DNA of 64,000 bases from Tenacibaculum agarivorans (GCF_001936575.1 NZ_MSMP01000005.1:62001-126000); one strand, 5' to 3'; shown: positions 53,861-62,841, counted from the stretch's first letter. The notes: generated from the letters alone by a model not told the origin. Numbers and translations: made by a program.

Positions 53861-54740
53861 ATTTATAGATATCATATAAAGCATCAGTTAATTTGGAAAA
53901 ATTAAATTGATATACACTTTCTATTTTCTCAGTGGATATTCTACTTCCAGCTAAAACAATAATAGCCAATTCCCCTAAAACTAGTTTTAAAATAAAACTA
54001 GGTACATTAAAAGGAGTAACAGTTTTTTTTAATGTAGTACCTAAAATTTTGGTGAAAGAGGTATTGGTTTGATGTTCGGGAGCAACAGCATTATAAATAC
54101 CAGTAAAAGTAGTATCTTCTATAGCTTTTACGTATAAATTGCATAAATCTTCAATATGAATCCATGGGACATACTGATTTCCGTTTCCTAAAGAAGATAA
54201 AAATAAAGGTGTATTCATTTTTTTTAAAGCTCCTCCTTTTTTACTTAATACAACACCAGTCCTTAAAATAGTTACAGGAATATCTGAATTTGAAAATAAA
54301 AGTGCTGCTTTTTCCCATTCAATACATATTTTTGAAATAAAATCGTTGGCTGGCTCATCAGTTTCCTTATAAATATTTTCAGAGGTGATTGCTCCATAGT
54401 ATCCAATTCCTGATGAGGAAATGAATCCTTTTAAGGGGATAGATAACTCTTTCACTTTATTGTATAATAATTCTGCAGAAGCAACTCTACTATCAATAAG
54501 TTCTTTCTTTCGTTTAGGTGTCCATTTTTTATCAGCTATTCCAGCTCCAGCTAAATGAATAATATAATCTACGCGTAGTGCTTTTTCATCAATGAAATTT
54601 GAACTAACATCCCATTTAAAATGATTTTTTGCTTTTGGGCTTCTAGTTAATATAAAAACCTCGTGTTGTTTTTCTATTAGTATTTTTTCTAATAAGGAAC
54701 CTACTAATCCAGTTCCACCAGTTAATAAGATTTTAGCCAT
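53859..54740 (-). CDS. TIGR01777 family NAD(P)-dependent epimerase/SDR protein
   Basis: ATG 54740 (MAKILLTGGTGLVGSLLEKI) gives 293 residues, chosen because it matches the family start. An upstream start would add hydrophobic residues. The Rossmann motif TGGTGLVG binds NAD(P). KWTPKRKKELIDSRV is the typical family signature, then FISSSGIGYYGAITSENIYK. Later come VTILRTGVVLSKKGGALKKM and GNQYVPWIHIEDLCNLYVKA. This group includes YfcH/SulA-like proteins with unknown physiological substrates. It is convergent with the small peptide gene and separated by the shared terminator. Confidence 0.9.
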   Translation of the reverse strand: MAKILLTGGTGLVGSLLEKILIEKQHEVFILTRSPKAKNHFKWDVSSNFIDEKALRVDYIIHLAGAGIADKKWTPKRKKELIDSRVASAELLYNKVKELSIPLKGFISSSGIGYYGAITSENIYKETDEPANDFISKICIEWEKAALLFSNSDIPVTILRTGVVLSKKGGALKKMNTPLFLSSLGNGNQYVPWIHIEDLCNLYVKAIEDTTFTGIYNAVAPEHQTNTSFTKILGTTLKKTVTPFNVPSFILKLVLGELAIIVLAGSRISTEKIESVYQFNFSKLTDALYDIYK

Positions 54741-54836
54741 ACTGTAAAAATAAAAAACGATAATCAATTGATCATCCTTCTAACCATTTTTATGATTATT
54801 ATTTACTTCCTCTTAAAGTAACTCTTCTGACTAATT

Positions 54837-55406
54837 TTAGCGTTGCTTTTTGTTGGCTTCACAAAGTTTTATAATTTCTTGTATTCTTTTATGACGAGTA
54901 GCTTCTCTTTTAGCTTGAAATAACCAGTACAAATAGTTTTTTCTGTAGGAAGGAGAGAAATTTTCATAGTTTTTATATGCGATTGGGTTAGCATGAAAAG
55001 CTAATTTTAAATCATCAGGAATAATTAAATCTTCTACACTATCTAAAGAGGTCCAACTTCCATTTTGTTTGGCAATTTCTATAGATTTTAAACCACTTTT
55101 TTGTAGTAATCCTTTTTTTGAAAGTTCTTCTATATAAGTTTTGTTTAATCTACTCCATACACTTTTTGGTTTTCTAGGAGAAAAATACTGTCTTCTTTTA
55201 CCATTTCCTAAGCTTTTTACTGTAGAATCAATCCAACCAAAACACAAAGCTACTTTAACAGCTTCTTCCCATCTCATGGATGGAATTTTAGTCTCTACTT
55301 TATAAAAAATGAGATATATACCATCATACTTGTCATGATTTAGTGCTAGCCAGTTGTACCATTCTACATCCTTTTCAAAATAGAGTTCTAGTCTTGTTTT
55401 TTCCAA
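54837..55406 (-). CDS. YdeI/OmpD-associated family protein
   Basis: This 189-residue protein matches the YdeI (OmdA-type) family: WEEAVKVALCFGWIDSTVKS near residue 45, GKRRQYFSPRKPKSVWSRLN near 70, then PDDLKLAFHANPIAYKNYEN and FSPSYRKNYLYWLFQAKREA, followed by TRHKRI. Members are cytosolic with unclear function. Some are tied to stress or antimicrobial peptide tolerance in enterobacteria, which is not transferable here. It is monocistronic as far as can be seen. Confidence 0.88.
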   Translation of the reverse strand: MEKTRLELYFEKDVEWYNWLALNHDKYDGIYLIFYKVETKIPSMRWEEAVKVALCFGWIDSTVKSLGNGKRRQYFSPRKPKSVWSRLNKTYIEELSKKGLLQKSGLKSIEIAKQNGSWTSLDSVEDLIIPDDLKLAFHANPIAYKNYENFSPSYRKNYLYWLFQAKREATRHKRIQEIIKLCEANKKQR

Positions 55407-55464
55407 AAGATATCCTTTTAACTAATTTATTTAGCTAATTAAAATAAGGAAATCTTGTTAAAAA

Positions 55465-55986
55465 TTACATTTTAAGAATCATTAAATCAGCTAAGTTTAA
55501 ATATAATTCATTTATGGATAGAATTTGTTCTTCTAAAAAATCACCAAATTGTAATGTAATTTGATTATCAAAATCTAAAGACATAAAAATGGTAGCAGGA
55601 TATTCTATGGTAAAAGCATTATCAACTCTATTTTCAGAAGGTAATTTATTAACATTACTTTTTCTCTTTAAAAATTTATTGTTATGATGAATTATAGATA
55701 GACCACGTAATGTATTTTCACTTTTAAAAATAGATTCATTAAAAAGCTTAATATCAAATTCTTTAGTAATAAAAAGGAACTTATCTTCAGAGATATTACG
55801 AATTAAAAAAGAGGTATCATCAATAAAATTGAAAAAGGAAGAAGAAGTATTTTGATTTTCATCGAAGTTGTCATAGTACAGATCTTTATTTTCTGATTCG
55901 TAATCTATACCAAAAGCTGTTTTTTCAACCTGAGAATAACTGTTGAATGTAAAAAGTAATGTTAAGAGTAAGACTGTAGTTTTCAT
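55465..55986 (-). CDS. Exported protein of unknown function
   Basis: This 173-residue protein has signal peptide MKTTVLLLTLLFTFNSYSQ. The mature part is acidic, with NKDLYYDNFDENQNTSSSFF and TIEYPATIFMSLDFDNQITL, and no known domain. It has its own upstream region of 182 bases. I cannot assign a function. Confidence 0.55.
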   Translation of the reverse strand: MKTTVLLLTLLFTFNSYSQVEKTAFGIDYESENKDLYYDNFDENQNTSSSFFNFIDDTSFLIRNISEDKFLFITKEFDIKLFNESIFKSENTLRGLSIIHHNNKFLKRKSNVNKLPSENRVDNAFTIEYPATIFMSLDFDNQITLQFGDFLEEQILSINELYLNLADLMILKM

Positions 55987-56111
55987 GATAATAAGTGTTT
56001 ATCTAAAGATAGTGATAAATCGTTTTATATCAATGAATTGAGGTGTTTTTTGTTGATTGAAAATATTGATTATAACTATAAAATAAGTTTATCATATCGT
56101 GTCAATACATA

Positions 56112-56139
56112 AAAACCACTTCTAAACTGAAGTGGTTTT
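56112..56139. terminator. Rho-independent terminator, DUF6249 gene
   Basis: AAAACCACTTC (56112-56122) pairs with GAAGTGGTTTT (56129-56139), loop TAAACT. It is 29 bases past the stop of the minus-strand DUF6249 gene. The A-rich left flank gives the U-tract on that strand. Confidence 0.85.
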
Positions 56140-56168
56140 AACATATATTTTAATAAGAATATTGTTGA

Positions 56169-56516
56169 TTATTCTTTATCTAATTTCTTTGTTAAGTTAA
56201 ATCCTGTAAATAAACCTAAACCTCCCATAAAGAATATCATAGCAGGATACATAGCTTCTTCTTCTAACATTGTATAGGTTGTAACTAATAAAGCTAAAAA
56301 TACTCCTAAGCCTATCCCCATTAATAATAAAGAAAGGTTTAAAACGATAACTCTACCAGTAAGTGTAGATCTTTTTCTTTCTCCTAACATAAAGATTTTT
56401 GCATCAGCTCCTTTTTCAATTAAAGCCAAACGTTCTTTATTTCTGGTAGAATAAAAAAGGTAAAAAATTCCAAATATTACAGCGAATAAGAACATAAATA
56501 CAATTGCTACTTCCAT
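56169..56516 (-). CDS. DUF6249-like membrane protein
   Basis: This 115-residue protein has three hydrophobic segments (about 4-22, 58-80, 88-106) and a basic loop (STRNKERLALIEKGADAKIF) typical of the DUF6249 family near sigma factors in Bacteroidota. A KKLDKE tail ends it. It is divergent from the ECF sigma operon, with 120 bases between the starts. It may be a target or partner of that sigma system, which is inference from position. Confidence 0.75.
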   Translation of the reverse strand: MEVAIVFMFLFAVIFGIFYLFYSTRNKERLALIEKGADAKIFMLGERKRSTLTGRVIVLNLSLLLMGIGLGVFLALLVTTYTMLEEEAMYPAMIFFMGGLGLFTGFNLTKKLDKE

Positions 56517-56635
56517 ATTATTGTTTTTTTAAATATTATTTTTAATGTGTTTACAGGTATGACATTTCAATTTAAAAAAAGGTTACATAATTTTTTAAAA
56601 AAGTTTTTTGTTTTTTCTGTAACCTTTTTTAGAAG

Positions 56636-57241
56636 GTGTATGTCATAGTTAAAGTGGCTATTATCAACAACGATCAAACATATATAGAAAAGATATTACA
56701 AGGTAATACAAATGCTTTTGCTTTTTTAGTAGAAAAATACAAAGTGATGGTATTTAGTTTAGCCTTGAAAATGTTGAAGAATAAAGAAGAAGCTGAAGAA
56801 GTTTCTCAAGATACTTTTATTAAGGCTTATAAAAATTTGTCTAAATTTAAAGGTGATTCTAAATTTTCTACTTGGTTATATAAAATAGCCTATAGAAATT
56901 GTTTAGATAATTTAAAAAAGAATAAAGAACGATATGTAGTAGATACTATAGATGAAGTTACAATTCATAAAATTAGTAGTACAGAAGATATTTTGGAATC
57001 GATTTCAAGAAAAGAAAGAGCAATAGTAATTAAAAAATGTTTAAATGATTTACCAGAAGAAGAACGTACTTTACTTTGGATGTTTTATTTTGATGAACTA
57101 AACCTTAAAGAAATCATGGAAATTACTGGTCTATCATCATCGAATCTTAAAGTAAAATTACATAGAGCTAGAAAAAGATTAGTAAGTGTTGTAGAAAAAA
57201 ATGTTGAACCTGAATTGATTAATCATTATGGAAGAAAATAA
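56636..57241 (+). CDS. ECF-type RNA polymerase sigma factor
   Basis: This 201-residue sigma-70 family protein is read from GTG 56636. GTG 56654 (VAIINNDQTYI) fits the family start better and may be the real one. Region 2 has FAFLVEKYKVMVFSLALKML, EAEEVSQDTFIKAYKNLSKF and FSTWLYKIAYRNCLDNLKKN. Region 4 has LPEEERTLLWMFYFDELNLK with SSSNLKVKLHRARKRL as the helix-turn-helix. It overlaps the following membrane protein by 14 bases, the usual layout of an ECF sigma and its anti-sigma factor. Confidence 0.94.
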   Translation: MYVIVKVAIINNDQTYIEKILQGNTNAFAFLVEKYKVMVFSLALKMLKNKEEAEEVSQDTFIKAYKNLSKFKGDSKFSTWLYKIAYRNCLDNLKKNKERYVVDTIDEVTIHKISSTEDILESISRKERAIVIKKCLNDLPEEERTLLWMFYFDELNLKEIMEITGLSSSNLKVKLHRARKRLVSVVEKNVEPELINHYGRK

Positions 57242-57635
57242 ACATATCGAGGAATTAGATGCTTTTGCAAAAAAATATATAACGGATATAGAACCAGATA
57301 CCCCATCCATAGATTTTACTTCAAATCTAATGGAAGCTATACATGAAACTGAAAATGCATCAGTTTTTAAACCTACACCTTTAATTTCATCTAAAGTTTG
57401 GATAGTTTTATTTGTAATTCTAATTACTAGTATTATTTATGTTTCTAATGGGGAATCCATAGCCAAATTATGGCAGTTTAAATTCAATTACAGTTTAAAT
57501 AATATTGTTCCTGATTTTTTGAATACACTATCTATATCTAATATAATGCTATATGCTTGCTTTTTCTTTACGGTATTAATATTTGTACAGATTTATTTGT
57601 TGAAAGCCAGATTTGAAAACTATATAAATAGCTGA
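57228..57635 (+). CDS. Probable anti-sigma factor, membrane-bound
   Basis: This 135-residue protein starts MEENKHIEELDAFAKKYITD and has an acidic cytoplasmic N-terminal region of about 60 residues. Two hydrophobic segments follow (about 62-80 WIVLFVILITSIIYV, about 104-125 NIMLYACFFFTVLIFVQIYL). Size, topology and 14-base overlap with the sigma gene support an anti-sigma role. No zinc-binding anti-sigma (ZAS) motif is visible, so this is inferred from position. Confidence 0.7.
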   Translation: MEENKHIEELDAFAKKYITDIEPDTPSIDFTSNLMEAIHETENASVFKPTPLISSKVWIVLFVILITSIIYVSNGESIAKLWQFKFNYSLNNIVPDFLNTLSISNIMLYACFFFTVLIFVQIYLLKARFENYINS

Positions 57636-57721
57636 TAATTTAATTGTTAGTTGGTTTGTTTCGTTTTTTGTTTTCAAAAAAATAGTATCTTACAGTGTTA
57701 ACTATTAAAATATTTTCCCTT

Positions 57722-57928
57722 ATGAAAAACAATCTTTTAATATTTCTGGTATTCTCATTAATTTCTCTTGCTTGTGTTGATAAGAAAGCAGAAGAAGAGA
57801 AGAAAAAAGCAGCTGAAATAGAGCAAAAAATAGAAGAAATTGGTAAAGAAACAAATCAAGATTTAGAATCTTTACAAAAGGAAGCTGATGAAATAGATAA
57901 TGAATTAAAAGAACTAGATAACCTTTAA
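57722..57928 (+). CDS. Small coiled-coil lipoprotein
   Basis: ATG 57722 gives 68 residues. An upstream in-frame TTA/TTG region was not used because MKNNLLIFLVFSLISLAC is a good lipoprotein signal (lipobox SLAC, Cys18). The mature part is one Lys/Glu coiled coil (KKAEEEKKKAAEIEQKIEEI). It may be a small Lpp-like or regulatory envelope lipoprotein. It lies 86 bases after the anti-sigma gene and 11 bases before the long coiled-coil protein. Confidence 0.7.
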   Translation: MKNNLLIFLVFSLISLACVDKKAEEEKKKAAEIEQKIEEIGKETNQDLESLQKEADEIDNELKELDNL

Positions 57929-57939
57929 AAACTAGAAAC

Positions 57940-58623
57940 ATGAAACTTTTAAAATACATACTGGTTTTATCTTGTTTTGCTGTAGTAGGAACTATAAATG
58001 CACAACAAACCAAAGAGGAAAAAAAAGCTAAAAGAGAGTTAGTGAAGCAAAAGAAAAAAGAGCTTAAGCAGAAAGGAAAAGAAATGAAAGAGAAAAAGGC
58101 AGAACTTAAGGCAGAAAAAGCTGAACTTAAAGAGGCTAAAAAAGAATTAAAGGCTAAAAGAGATGAAGTTTTAGGTGAACACAAGGAAAAAATGAAGGGA
58201 ATGTCTAAAGAAGAAAAAAAAGCATATTTAGAAGACAATCCTGAACTAAAAGAAAAACTAGAGAAACATAAAGAAGCTACTAAAGAAAAAAGAAAAGAAC
58301 TTAAAGCTAAAAGAAAAGCATACAAGAACAAAAAAGCTGAGGCAGTTCAACAAAGGATAGACAACAAAAAAGAAAAAATATCTTTTTATGAAGATAAGAA
58401 TGTAAAAGCTACAGCTAAAATTCAAGCGACAAAAGAAAGAATTGAAGAAATGAAAGCTTCAGGAAAAATCACTGAAGAAGAATATGCTAAAAAAATGGAA
58501 AAAATAGCTAAAGTTGAAGAGCGTATAAAAAAACACGATGAAAAGATTATTAAAATGAAATCTAATCTTAAAAATAGTGAAGACAAATTGCTTAAGTTAA
58601 ACTCAGACAAAAAAGAAGAATAG
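57940..58623 (+). CDS. Exported Lys/Glu-rich coiled-coil protein
   Basis: This 227-residue protein has signal peptide MKLLKYILVLSCFAVVGTINA and a mature chain almost wholly of charged heptads (KKAKRELVKQKKKELKQKGK, EEKKAYLEDNPELKEKLEKH, EEYAKKMEKIAKVEERIKKH). It should be a long alpha-helical coiled coil in the periplasm. It follows the small lipoprotein and ends at a good terminator, so the sigma operon appears to carry it. The charged repeats resemble periplasmic adaptor or chaperone-like proteins only in composition. No specific family is assigned. Confidence 0.75.
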   Translation: MKLLKYILVLSCFAVVGTINAQQTKEEKKAKRELVKQKKKELKQKGKEMKEKKAELKAEKAELKEAKKELKAKRDEVLGEHKEKMKGMSKEEKKAYLEDNPELKEKLEKHKEATKEKRKELKAKRKAYKNKKAEAVQQRIDNKKEKISFYEDKNVKATAKIQATKERIEEMKASGKITEEEYAKKMEKIAKVEERIKKHDEKIIKMKSNLKNSEDKLLKLNSDKKEE

Positions 58624-58640
58624 AAATAATTTAAAATAAG

Positions 58641-58679
58641 TCAAGCTATTGAAGTTACAATCCAATAGCTTGATTTTTT
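58641..58679 (+). terminator. Rho-independent terminator of the sigma-factor operon
   Basis: TCAAGCTATTG (58641-58651) pairs with CAATAGCTTGA (58663-58673) around an 11-base loop, followed by T residues, 18 bases after the coiled-coil gene stop. Confidence 0.9.
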
Positions 58680-58775
58680 ATTAGCACTGCCAAAGGGTAT
58701 AATACCCCGAGACTTGTCACGAAATAAAAATGGATAGTCAATTATAAATGCCTCGCATGCTTGCCTCGAGGAAGT
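58680..58775. other. Short intergenic repeat-like sequence
   Basis: The stretch contains ACCCCGAGACTTGTC and GCCTCGCATGCTTGCCTCGAGG, including a CCTCGAGG palindrome and GC-rich runs unlike the surroundings. It looks like a dispersed intergenic repeat or remnant. Confidence 0.3.
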
Positions 58776-59948
58776 TTACTTACGCAAAAAACGAATCGCA
58801 CTAATTCTTCCATTGGTAACTTCATAAATAGCAACAGTTCTAAATTTTTTACCGTCTATAGTGATAGACTCTTCATCTATAACTTTATTATCTTTTACAA
58901 TTCTTGTAATAATTTTGCAATGGAGATTTTTAACAGTATTAAACATAGGTTCATATATATTTCGCATTTTATCCTTTCCTTGGTATTTGAGTTGATCTAA
59001 ATGCGTAAAAACCTTTACATCTTTACTAAAAGTAGCCATAAATGCTTCGATATCTCTATTATTATAAGCTTCTAGTTGTTTTTGAACAATATGTCTTGGA
59101 GATTCTTCAGCAGCAAAAGCTAATTTTGTTCCGTTTTTATTTACCGTAATTCTTGATATATTATTTATTTCTTCATTAGAAAAAATATAAAATATCGAAG
59201 GACTCTCTTTAGTTTCAGGATTATATCTATAAATGCGATTTTTATGAGGAAATAGTAGTTCTCCATTAGGTAACCAGCACACATCTTGATTTTCTTGTAC
59301 ATTAACAATAAACTTGGTGGCTCTAGTTTTGGGATGTAAAGACCAAACCTCCCATTCTTGCCCATTCTTTTTCATAAAACTAATTAAATTAGAATTTGGA
59401 ATCTTATGAAAAGATCTTCCTACGTTTTTAATTAAGCCAATATTTTTTTGAGGAGTAATGCTACTTATATTGAGTTGTAGAGAATCGTTTACTATGGCTG
59501 AAGAAATTAAAGTATTTTGGTCATGCCAAAGTGGATAAGCTACTACTAAATCTTGAATTAATTCTTTATATTTTCCAGTATTAAAATTATAAGCATAAAA
59601 TCCTTGTTTACCATCTTTATCTAGACGTACAGCAGATAAATGTCTAGAGTTAGGTATTCGTTGTGGTGAATATTCTCCTCCATTAGGAGTGTTACTTATA
59701 TAGGTAAGTTTATCCAAAGAAATGTCATATTTTACAATATCAGTTTGTTTATTTCGGGTTGAAGAAAACAGTACAGTATTGTCATCATAAAAATGAGGTT
59801 GATTGTCATAACCTTTATTATTTGAAATATTTTTTCCATTAGAAATTACCCATTCATTATTTTTTAAATTAATATCAAAAAGATGAATTTCAGTATTTGC
59901 TTGTGCGAATGTAAAAACCGGTATAAATAATAGTAATAACTTTTTCAT
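58776..59948 (-). CDS. Exported beta-propeller / NTF2-like (SnoaL) fusion protein
   Basis: This 390-residue protein has signal peptide MKKLLLLFIPVFTFAQ. Residues about 20-270 show WD40/TolB-like blades (YSPQRIPNSRHLSAVRLDKD, VCWLPNGELLFPHKNRIYRY). Residues about 275-390 match the SnoaL/NTF2 fold (VQKQLEAYNNRDIEAFMATF with SKDVKVF, then DKMRNIYEPMF, IDEESITIDGKKFRTVAIYE). NTF2 domains bind small ligands or form dimers. A propeller with this domain at its C-terminus is uncommon. Convergent with the sigma operon, it is divergent from the GDPD gene. Confidence 0.7.
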   Translation of the reverse strand: MKKLLLLFIPVFTFAQANTEIHLFDINLKNNEWVISNGKNISNNKGYDNQPHFYDDNTVLFSSTRNKQTDIVKYDISLDKLTYISNTPNGGEYSPQRIPNSRHLSAVRLDKDGKQGFYAYNFNTGKYKELIQDLVVAYPLWHDQNTLISSAIVNDSLQLNISSITPQKNIGLIKNVGRSFHKIPNSNLISFMKKNGQEWEVWSLHPKTRATKFIVNVQENQDVCWLPNGELLFPHKNRIYRYNPETKESPSIFYIFSNEEINNISRITVNKNGTKLAFAAEESPRHIVQKQLEAYNNRDIEAFMATFSKDVKVFTHLDQLKYQGKDKMRNIYEPMFNTVKNLHCKIITRIVKDNKVIDEESITIDGKKFRTVAIYEVTNGRISAIRFLRK

Positions 59949-60013
59949 AAAGTAGAATTTTGAGTTTTAAAAATAAGAAAACTAATTTTACACACAAATT
60001 TGAATTTATATAT

Positions 60014-60940
60014 ATGAAGTTATTTAGGTCGATAGTGCTTCTATCATTTGTGTTATTGTTATTCTCTAATTGCAGATCGAATACCATTAAAAAAACATCT
60101 AAACAAGAAGTTATAGATACGCAAGAAACTGTTCCACATGCAGAAAAAAAGGAGTTGGTTACTTCTTTTAACTATTGGAAAAAAAATCCAGTTCCATTGG
60201 TTAGTGCACACAGGGGAGGACCTTATAAAGGGTATCCTGAAAATGCGATAGAAACCTTTCAAAATATCGTAAATCATACATCTACGGTTATAGAATGTGA
60301 TATTTCAATGACAAGAGATAGTATACTTGTACTAATGCATGATAAAACTTTGGATAGAACAACTACAGGTAAAGGAGATATCAATGATGCAACATTTGAG
60401 GAGCTTAAACAATTAAAATTAGTAGATAATTTAGGGAATACAACTACGTATACCATTCCTACTTTGGATGAAGTATTATCTTGGGGAAAAGATAAAGTTT
60501 TATTCACCCTGGATGTTAAAAGAGGAGTGCCTTTTCAAAAAGTGTTAGCCGCTGTAGAAAAGTATAATGCTCAAGATTACGCAGCAATTATTACCTATAG
60601 AATTCAAGATGCTATAAAAGTTCATGAGTTAAATAAAGATGTGATGATTTCTGTATCTGCAAGAGATGATGGTGCTTTAGCACAAATTGAAAAAGCAAAA
60701 TTACCAACAGATAAATTATTAGGGTTTGTAGGGACAAGACTACCTTCAGAAACACATTATACAAAATTGAAAAGTTTAGGTATTAAAACTATTCTAGGTA
60801 CCTTAGGAAACTTAGATAAAAGTGCTGTTGCTAAAGGTAATGATGAAGTTTATTTGAAGTACATTGAAAATGGAGCTAATATTATTGCTACAGATAGACC
60901 TTTAGAAGTGGCTGAAGTTTTACAGAAGGATAAAAATTAA
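60014..60940 (+). CDS. Glycerophosphodiester phosphodiesterase lipoprotein
   Basis: ATG 60014 (MKLFRSIVLLSFVLLLFSNC) gives 309 residues and a lipobox (LFSNC, Cys20). The enzyme hydrolyses deacylated phospholipid diesters to sn-glycerol 3-phosphate and an alcohol. Motifs are His66-Arg67 in VSAHRGGPYKGYPENAIETF, Glu94 and Asp96 in VIECDISMTRD, and His109 in LVLMHDKTLDRTT. A divalent metal is bound by such residues. It is on the plus strand, divergent from the propeller-NTF2 gene, and ends at a terminator shared with the convergent DUF885 gene. Confidence 0.94.
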   Translation: MKLFRSIVLLSFVLLLFSNCRSNTIKKTSKQEVIDTQETVPHAEKKELVTSFNYWKKNPVPLVSAHRGGPYKGYPENAIETFQNIVNHTSTVIECDISMTRDSILVLMHDKTLDRTTTGKGDINDATFEELKQLKLVDNLGNTTTYTIPTLDEVLSWGKDKVLFTLDVKRGVPFQKVLAAVEKYNAQDYAAIITYRIQDAIKVHELNKDVMISVSARDDGALAQIEKAKLPTDKLLGFVGTRLPSETHYTKLKSLGIKTILGTLGNLDKSAVAKGNDEVYLKYIENGANIIATDRPLEVAEVLQKDKN

Positions 60941-60958
60941 TTTTTAATTATCTTATAA

Positions 60959-60998
60959 AAAAAACACTTTATAATACTTGTTTATAAAGTGTTTTTTA
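60959..60998. terminator. Bidirectional terminator between the GDPD and DUF885 genes
   Basis: A 16-bp stem (60959-60974 with 60982-60997; core AACACTTTATAA / TTATAAAGTGTT) has A residues on the left and T residues on the right, so it can stop transcription in both directions between the convergent genes. Confidence 0.9.
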
Positions 60999-61008
60999 TT
61001 TGAATTAT

Positions 61009-62799
61009 TTACTGTTGAGATTCAATCCAATCATCAATCTTGTTTTCTAAAAGTGCTAAAGGAATACATCCTGTTTCTAACACTTGATTATGAAATTCTC
61101 TAATATCAAATTTATCACCTAAGCTATTTTTTGCTTTTTCTCTAAGTTCTCTAATCTTTAATTGGCCAATTTTATAAGACAAAGCTTGTCCTGGATTAGC
61201 CATGTAACGTTCAATTTCAGATATGATACTAGCTTCACTTTCTGCTTCATTATCTAAAGAATATTGAATAGCTTTCTCTCTAGTCCAACCCTTTGCATGC
61301 AATCCAGTATCTACTACTAAACGAATAGCTCTGTGCATTTCCATACCCAACATTCCGAAATATTGATAAGGATCTGTATATAAACCTAATTCTTTACCTA
61401 AGTTTTCAGTATACAAAGCCCAACCTTCACCATAAGCACTATACCAAAGTGTTTTTCTAAAATCTGGAAGCTCTTCATTTTCTTGTGTTAAAGAGATTTG
61501 ATAATGATGTCCAGGAATAGCTTCATGTAAAAATAAGGCTTCATCTGAAAATACATTGTATTTAGATGCATCTGGAATAGGAGTATAGAATACACCAGGG
61601 CGTGTACCATCTAATGAACCAGGATTATACTCAGCACTTGCTGAAGCTTCTCTAAACTTTTCAGTTTGTTTTACAATAAATGCTGTTTTTGGTTTTTTAC
61701 CGAATAGTTTTTCTAATTGCGGTTTCATTCTTTCATGAATCGCATTAAAATTTTCGATAATTTGTTTTGGTTCAGTATATGGCATTAATTCTTTATTGTT
61801 TCTTACAAAGTCAAAAAATGCTTTTAAGTCCCCTTTAAATCCAACTTGTTCTTTTACCTTTTCCATTTCTGCTAAAATTCTAGCTACTTCTTTTAACCCT
61901 AGTTCATGGATTTCATCAGCAGTCATGGTAGTAGTTGTATAGTTTTTTATAGCATGTTGATAATATTCTTTTCCTTGTGGAAGAGCATCAATACCGCTTG
62001 CAGCTAAACCTGCTTCTGAGTAATCTTTCTGTAAGAACTCATATAAAGCTGTAAAAGAAGGTACCAGCTTGTTTTTAAGAATCGTTGTGTATTTTTCAGT
62101 TAAAACTTTCTTGTCTTCTTCGGAAAAATCACTAGGGAAGTTTTTTACAGGAGAGAAGAATAAATGGTCTTCTAATTTAGTTTCAGCTAAACCTTTAAAT
62201 TGAGGAATTACTTTTTTAATTAACGATTTAGGCAGTACATATCCTTCTTTAATACCTTGCTGCATTCTTGTTTTTGCTGATTGTAACCAAGTATTGAATT
62301 GATCTAATCTACTTAACCAATTCTCGTAATCTTTAACAGTTGTAAAAGGCTGAGCGCTACTTCCACTAGCCAATTGCCCCATAGTTAGATTTACTGTCCA
62401 CATTTGATTAATAGGCAGTAATTGATCATTTTTGAAACTATTTTGTGCTAAGGCCATATCACAATCCCAAGCTAAAACCGCCTTACTTAGTTGTTCACTA
62501 GTAGTTAGCTTTTCAAAAGGGAATTCTTCTAACTTTGCTTTGTAAGTGGTATAAAAGTCCTTAGCCTTTAACGCATATTCGTCAGATAAAAAATTAGGAA
62601 ACTGGTCATTAAATCTGTTGTCACCAGCATAAGTAGCATTGATAGGATTCAATTCTAATTTTCCTTCGTTATATTTTTTTAATAATTCATTAAATTCTTG
62701 GTTGGGAGTAACCACTGCTGTTGCTTCTTTTTTAGTTTCTTGTTTACAAGAAATAAGTATTGCAGTAGTTGCTACAATAGTTAAAAAGATTTTTTTCAT
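61009..62799 (-). CDS. DUF885 family metallopeptidase-like lipoprotein
   Basis: ATG 62799 (MKKIFLTIVATTAILISC) gives 596 residues and a lipobox (LISC, Cys18). The earlier start lacks a signal. The protein matches DUF885: LHEAIPGHHYQISL, with the H-E-x-x-P-G-H-H zinc-type motif near residues 425-432. SAYGEGWALYTENLGKELGL and GMEMHRAIRLVVDTGLHAKG follow. The family is thought to be zinc carboxypeptidase-like, but the substrate is unknown. It is likely envelope-anchored. The gene is monocistronic between two terminators. Confidence 0.9.
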   Translation of the reverse strand: MKKIFLTIVATTAILISCKQETKKEATAVVTPNQEFNELLKKYNEGKLELNPINATYAGDNRFNDQFPNFLSDEYALKAKDFYTTYKAKLEEFPFEKLTTSEQLSKAVLAWDCDMALAQNSFKNDQLLPINQMWTVNLTMGQLASGSSAQPFTTVKDYENWLSRLDQFNTWLQSAKTRMQQGIKEGYVLPKSLIKKVIPQFKGLAETKLEDHLFFSPVKNFPSDFSEEDKKVLTEKYTTILKNKLVPSFTALYEFLQKDYSEAGLAASGIDALPQGKEYYQHAIKNYTTTTMTADEIHELGLKEVARILAEMEKVKEQVGFKGDLKAFFDFVRNNKELMPYTEPKQIIENFNAIHERMKPQLEKLFGKKPKTAFIVKQTEKFREASASAEYNPGSLDGTRPGVFYTPIPDASKYNVFSDEALFLHEAIPGHHYQISLTQENEELPDFRKTLWYSAYGEGWALYTENLGKELGLYTDPYQYFGMLGMEMHRAIRLVVDTGLHAKGWTREKAIQYSLDNEAESEASIISEIERYMANPGQALSYKIGQLKIRELREKAKNSLGDKFDIREFHNQVLETGCIPLALLENKIDDWIESQQ

Positions 62800-62841
62800 A
62801 ATATATGTATTGAGTATAGGCAAATATACCAAAAAAGAAAA

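Noticed and set aside
57720-58331. 203-codon minus-strand ORF rich in Phe, Ser and Leu
   Set aside because: It is antisense to the small lipoprotein and the Lys/Glu-rich coiled-coil gene. AAA/GAA codons read backwards give TTT/TTC, so the composition is an artefact.
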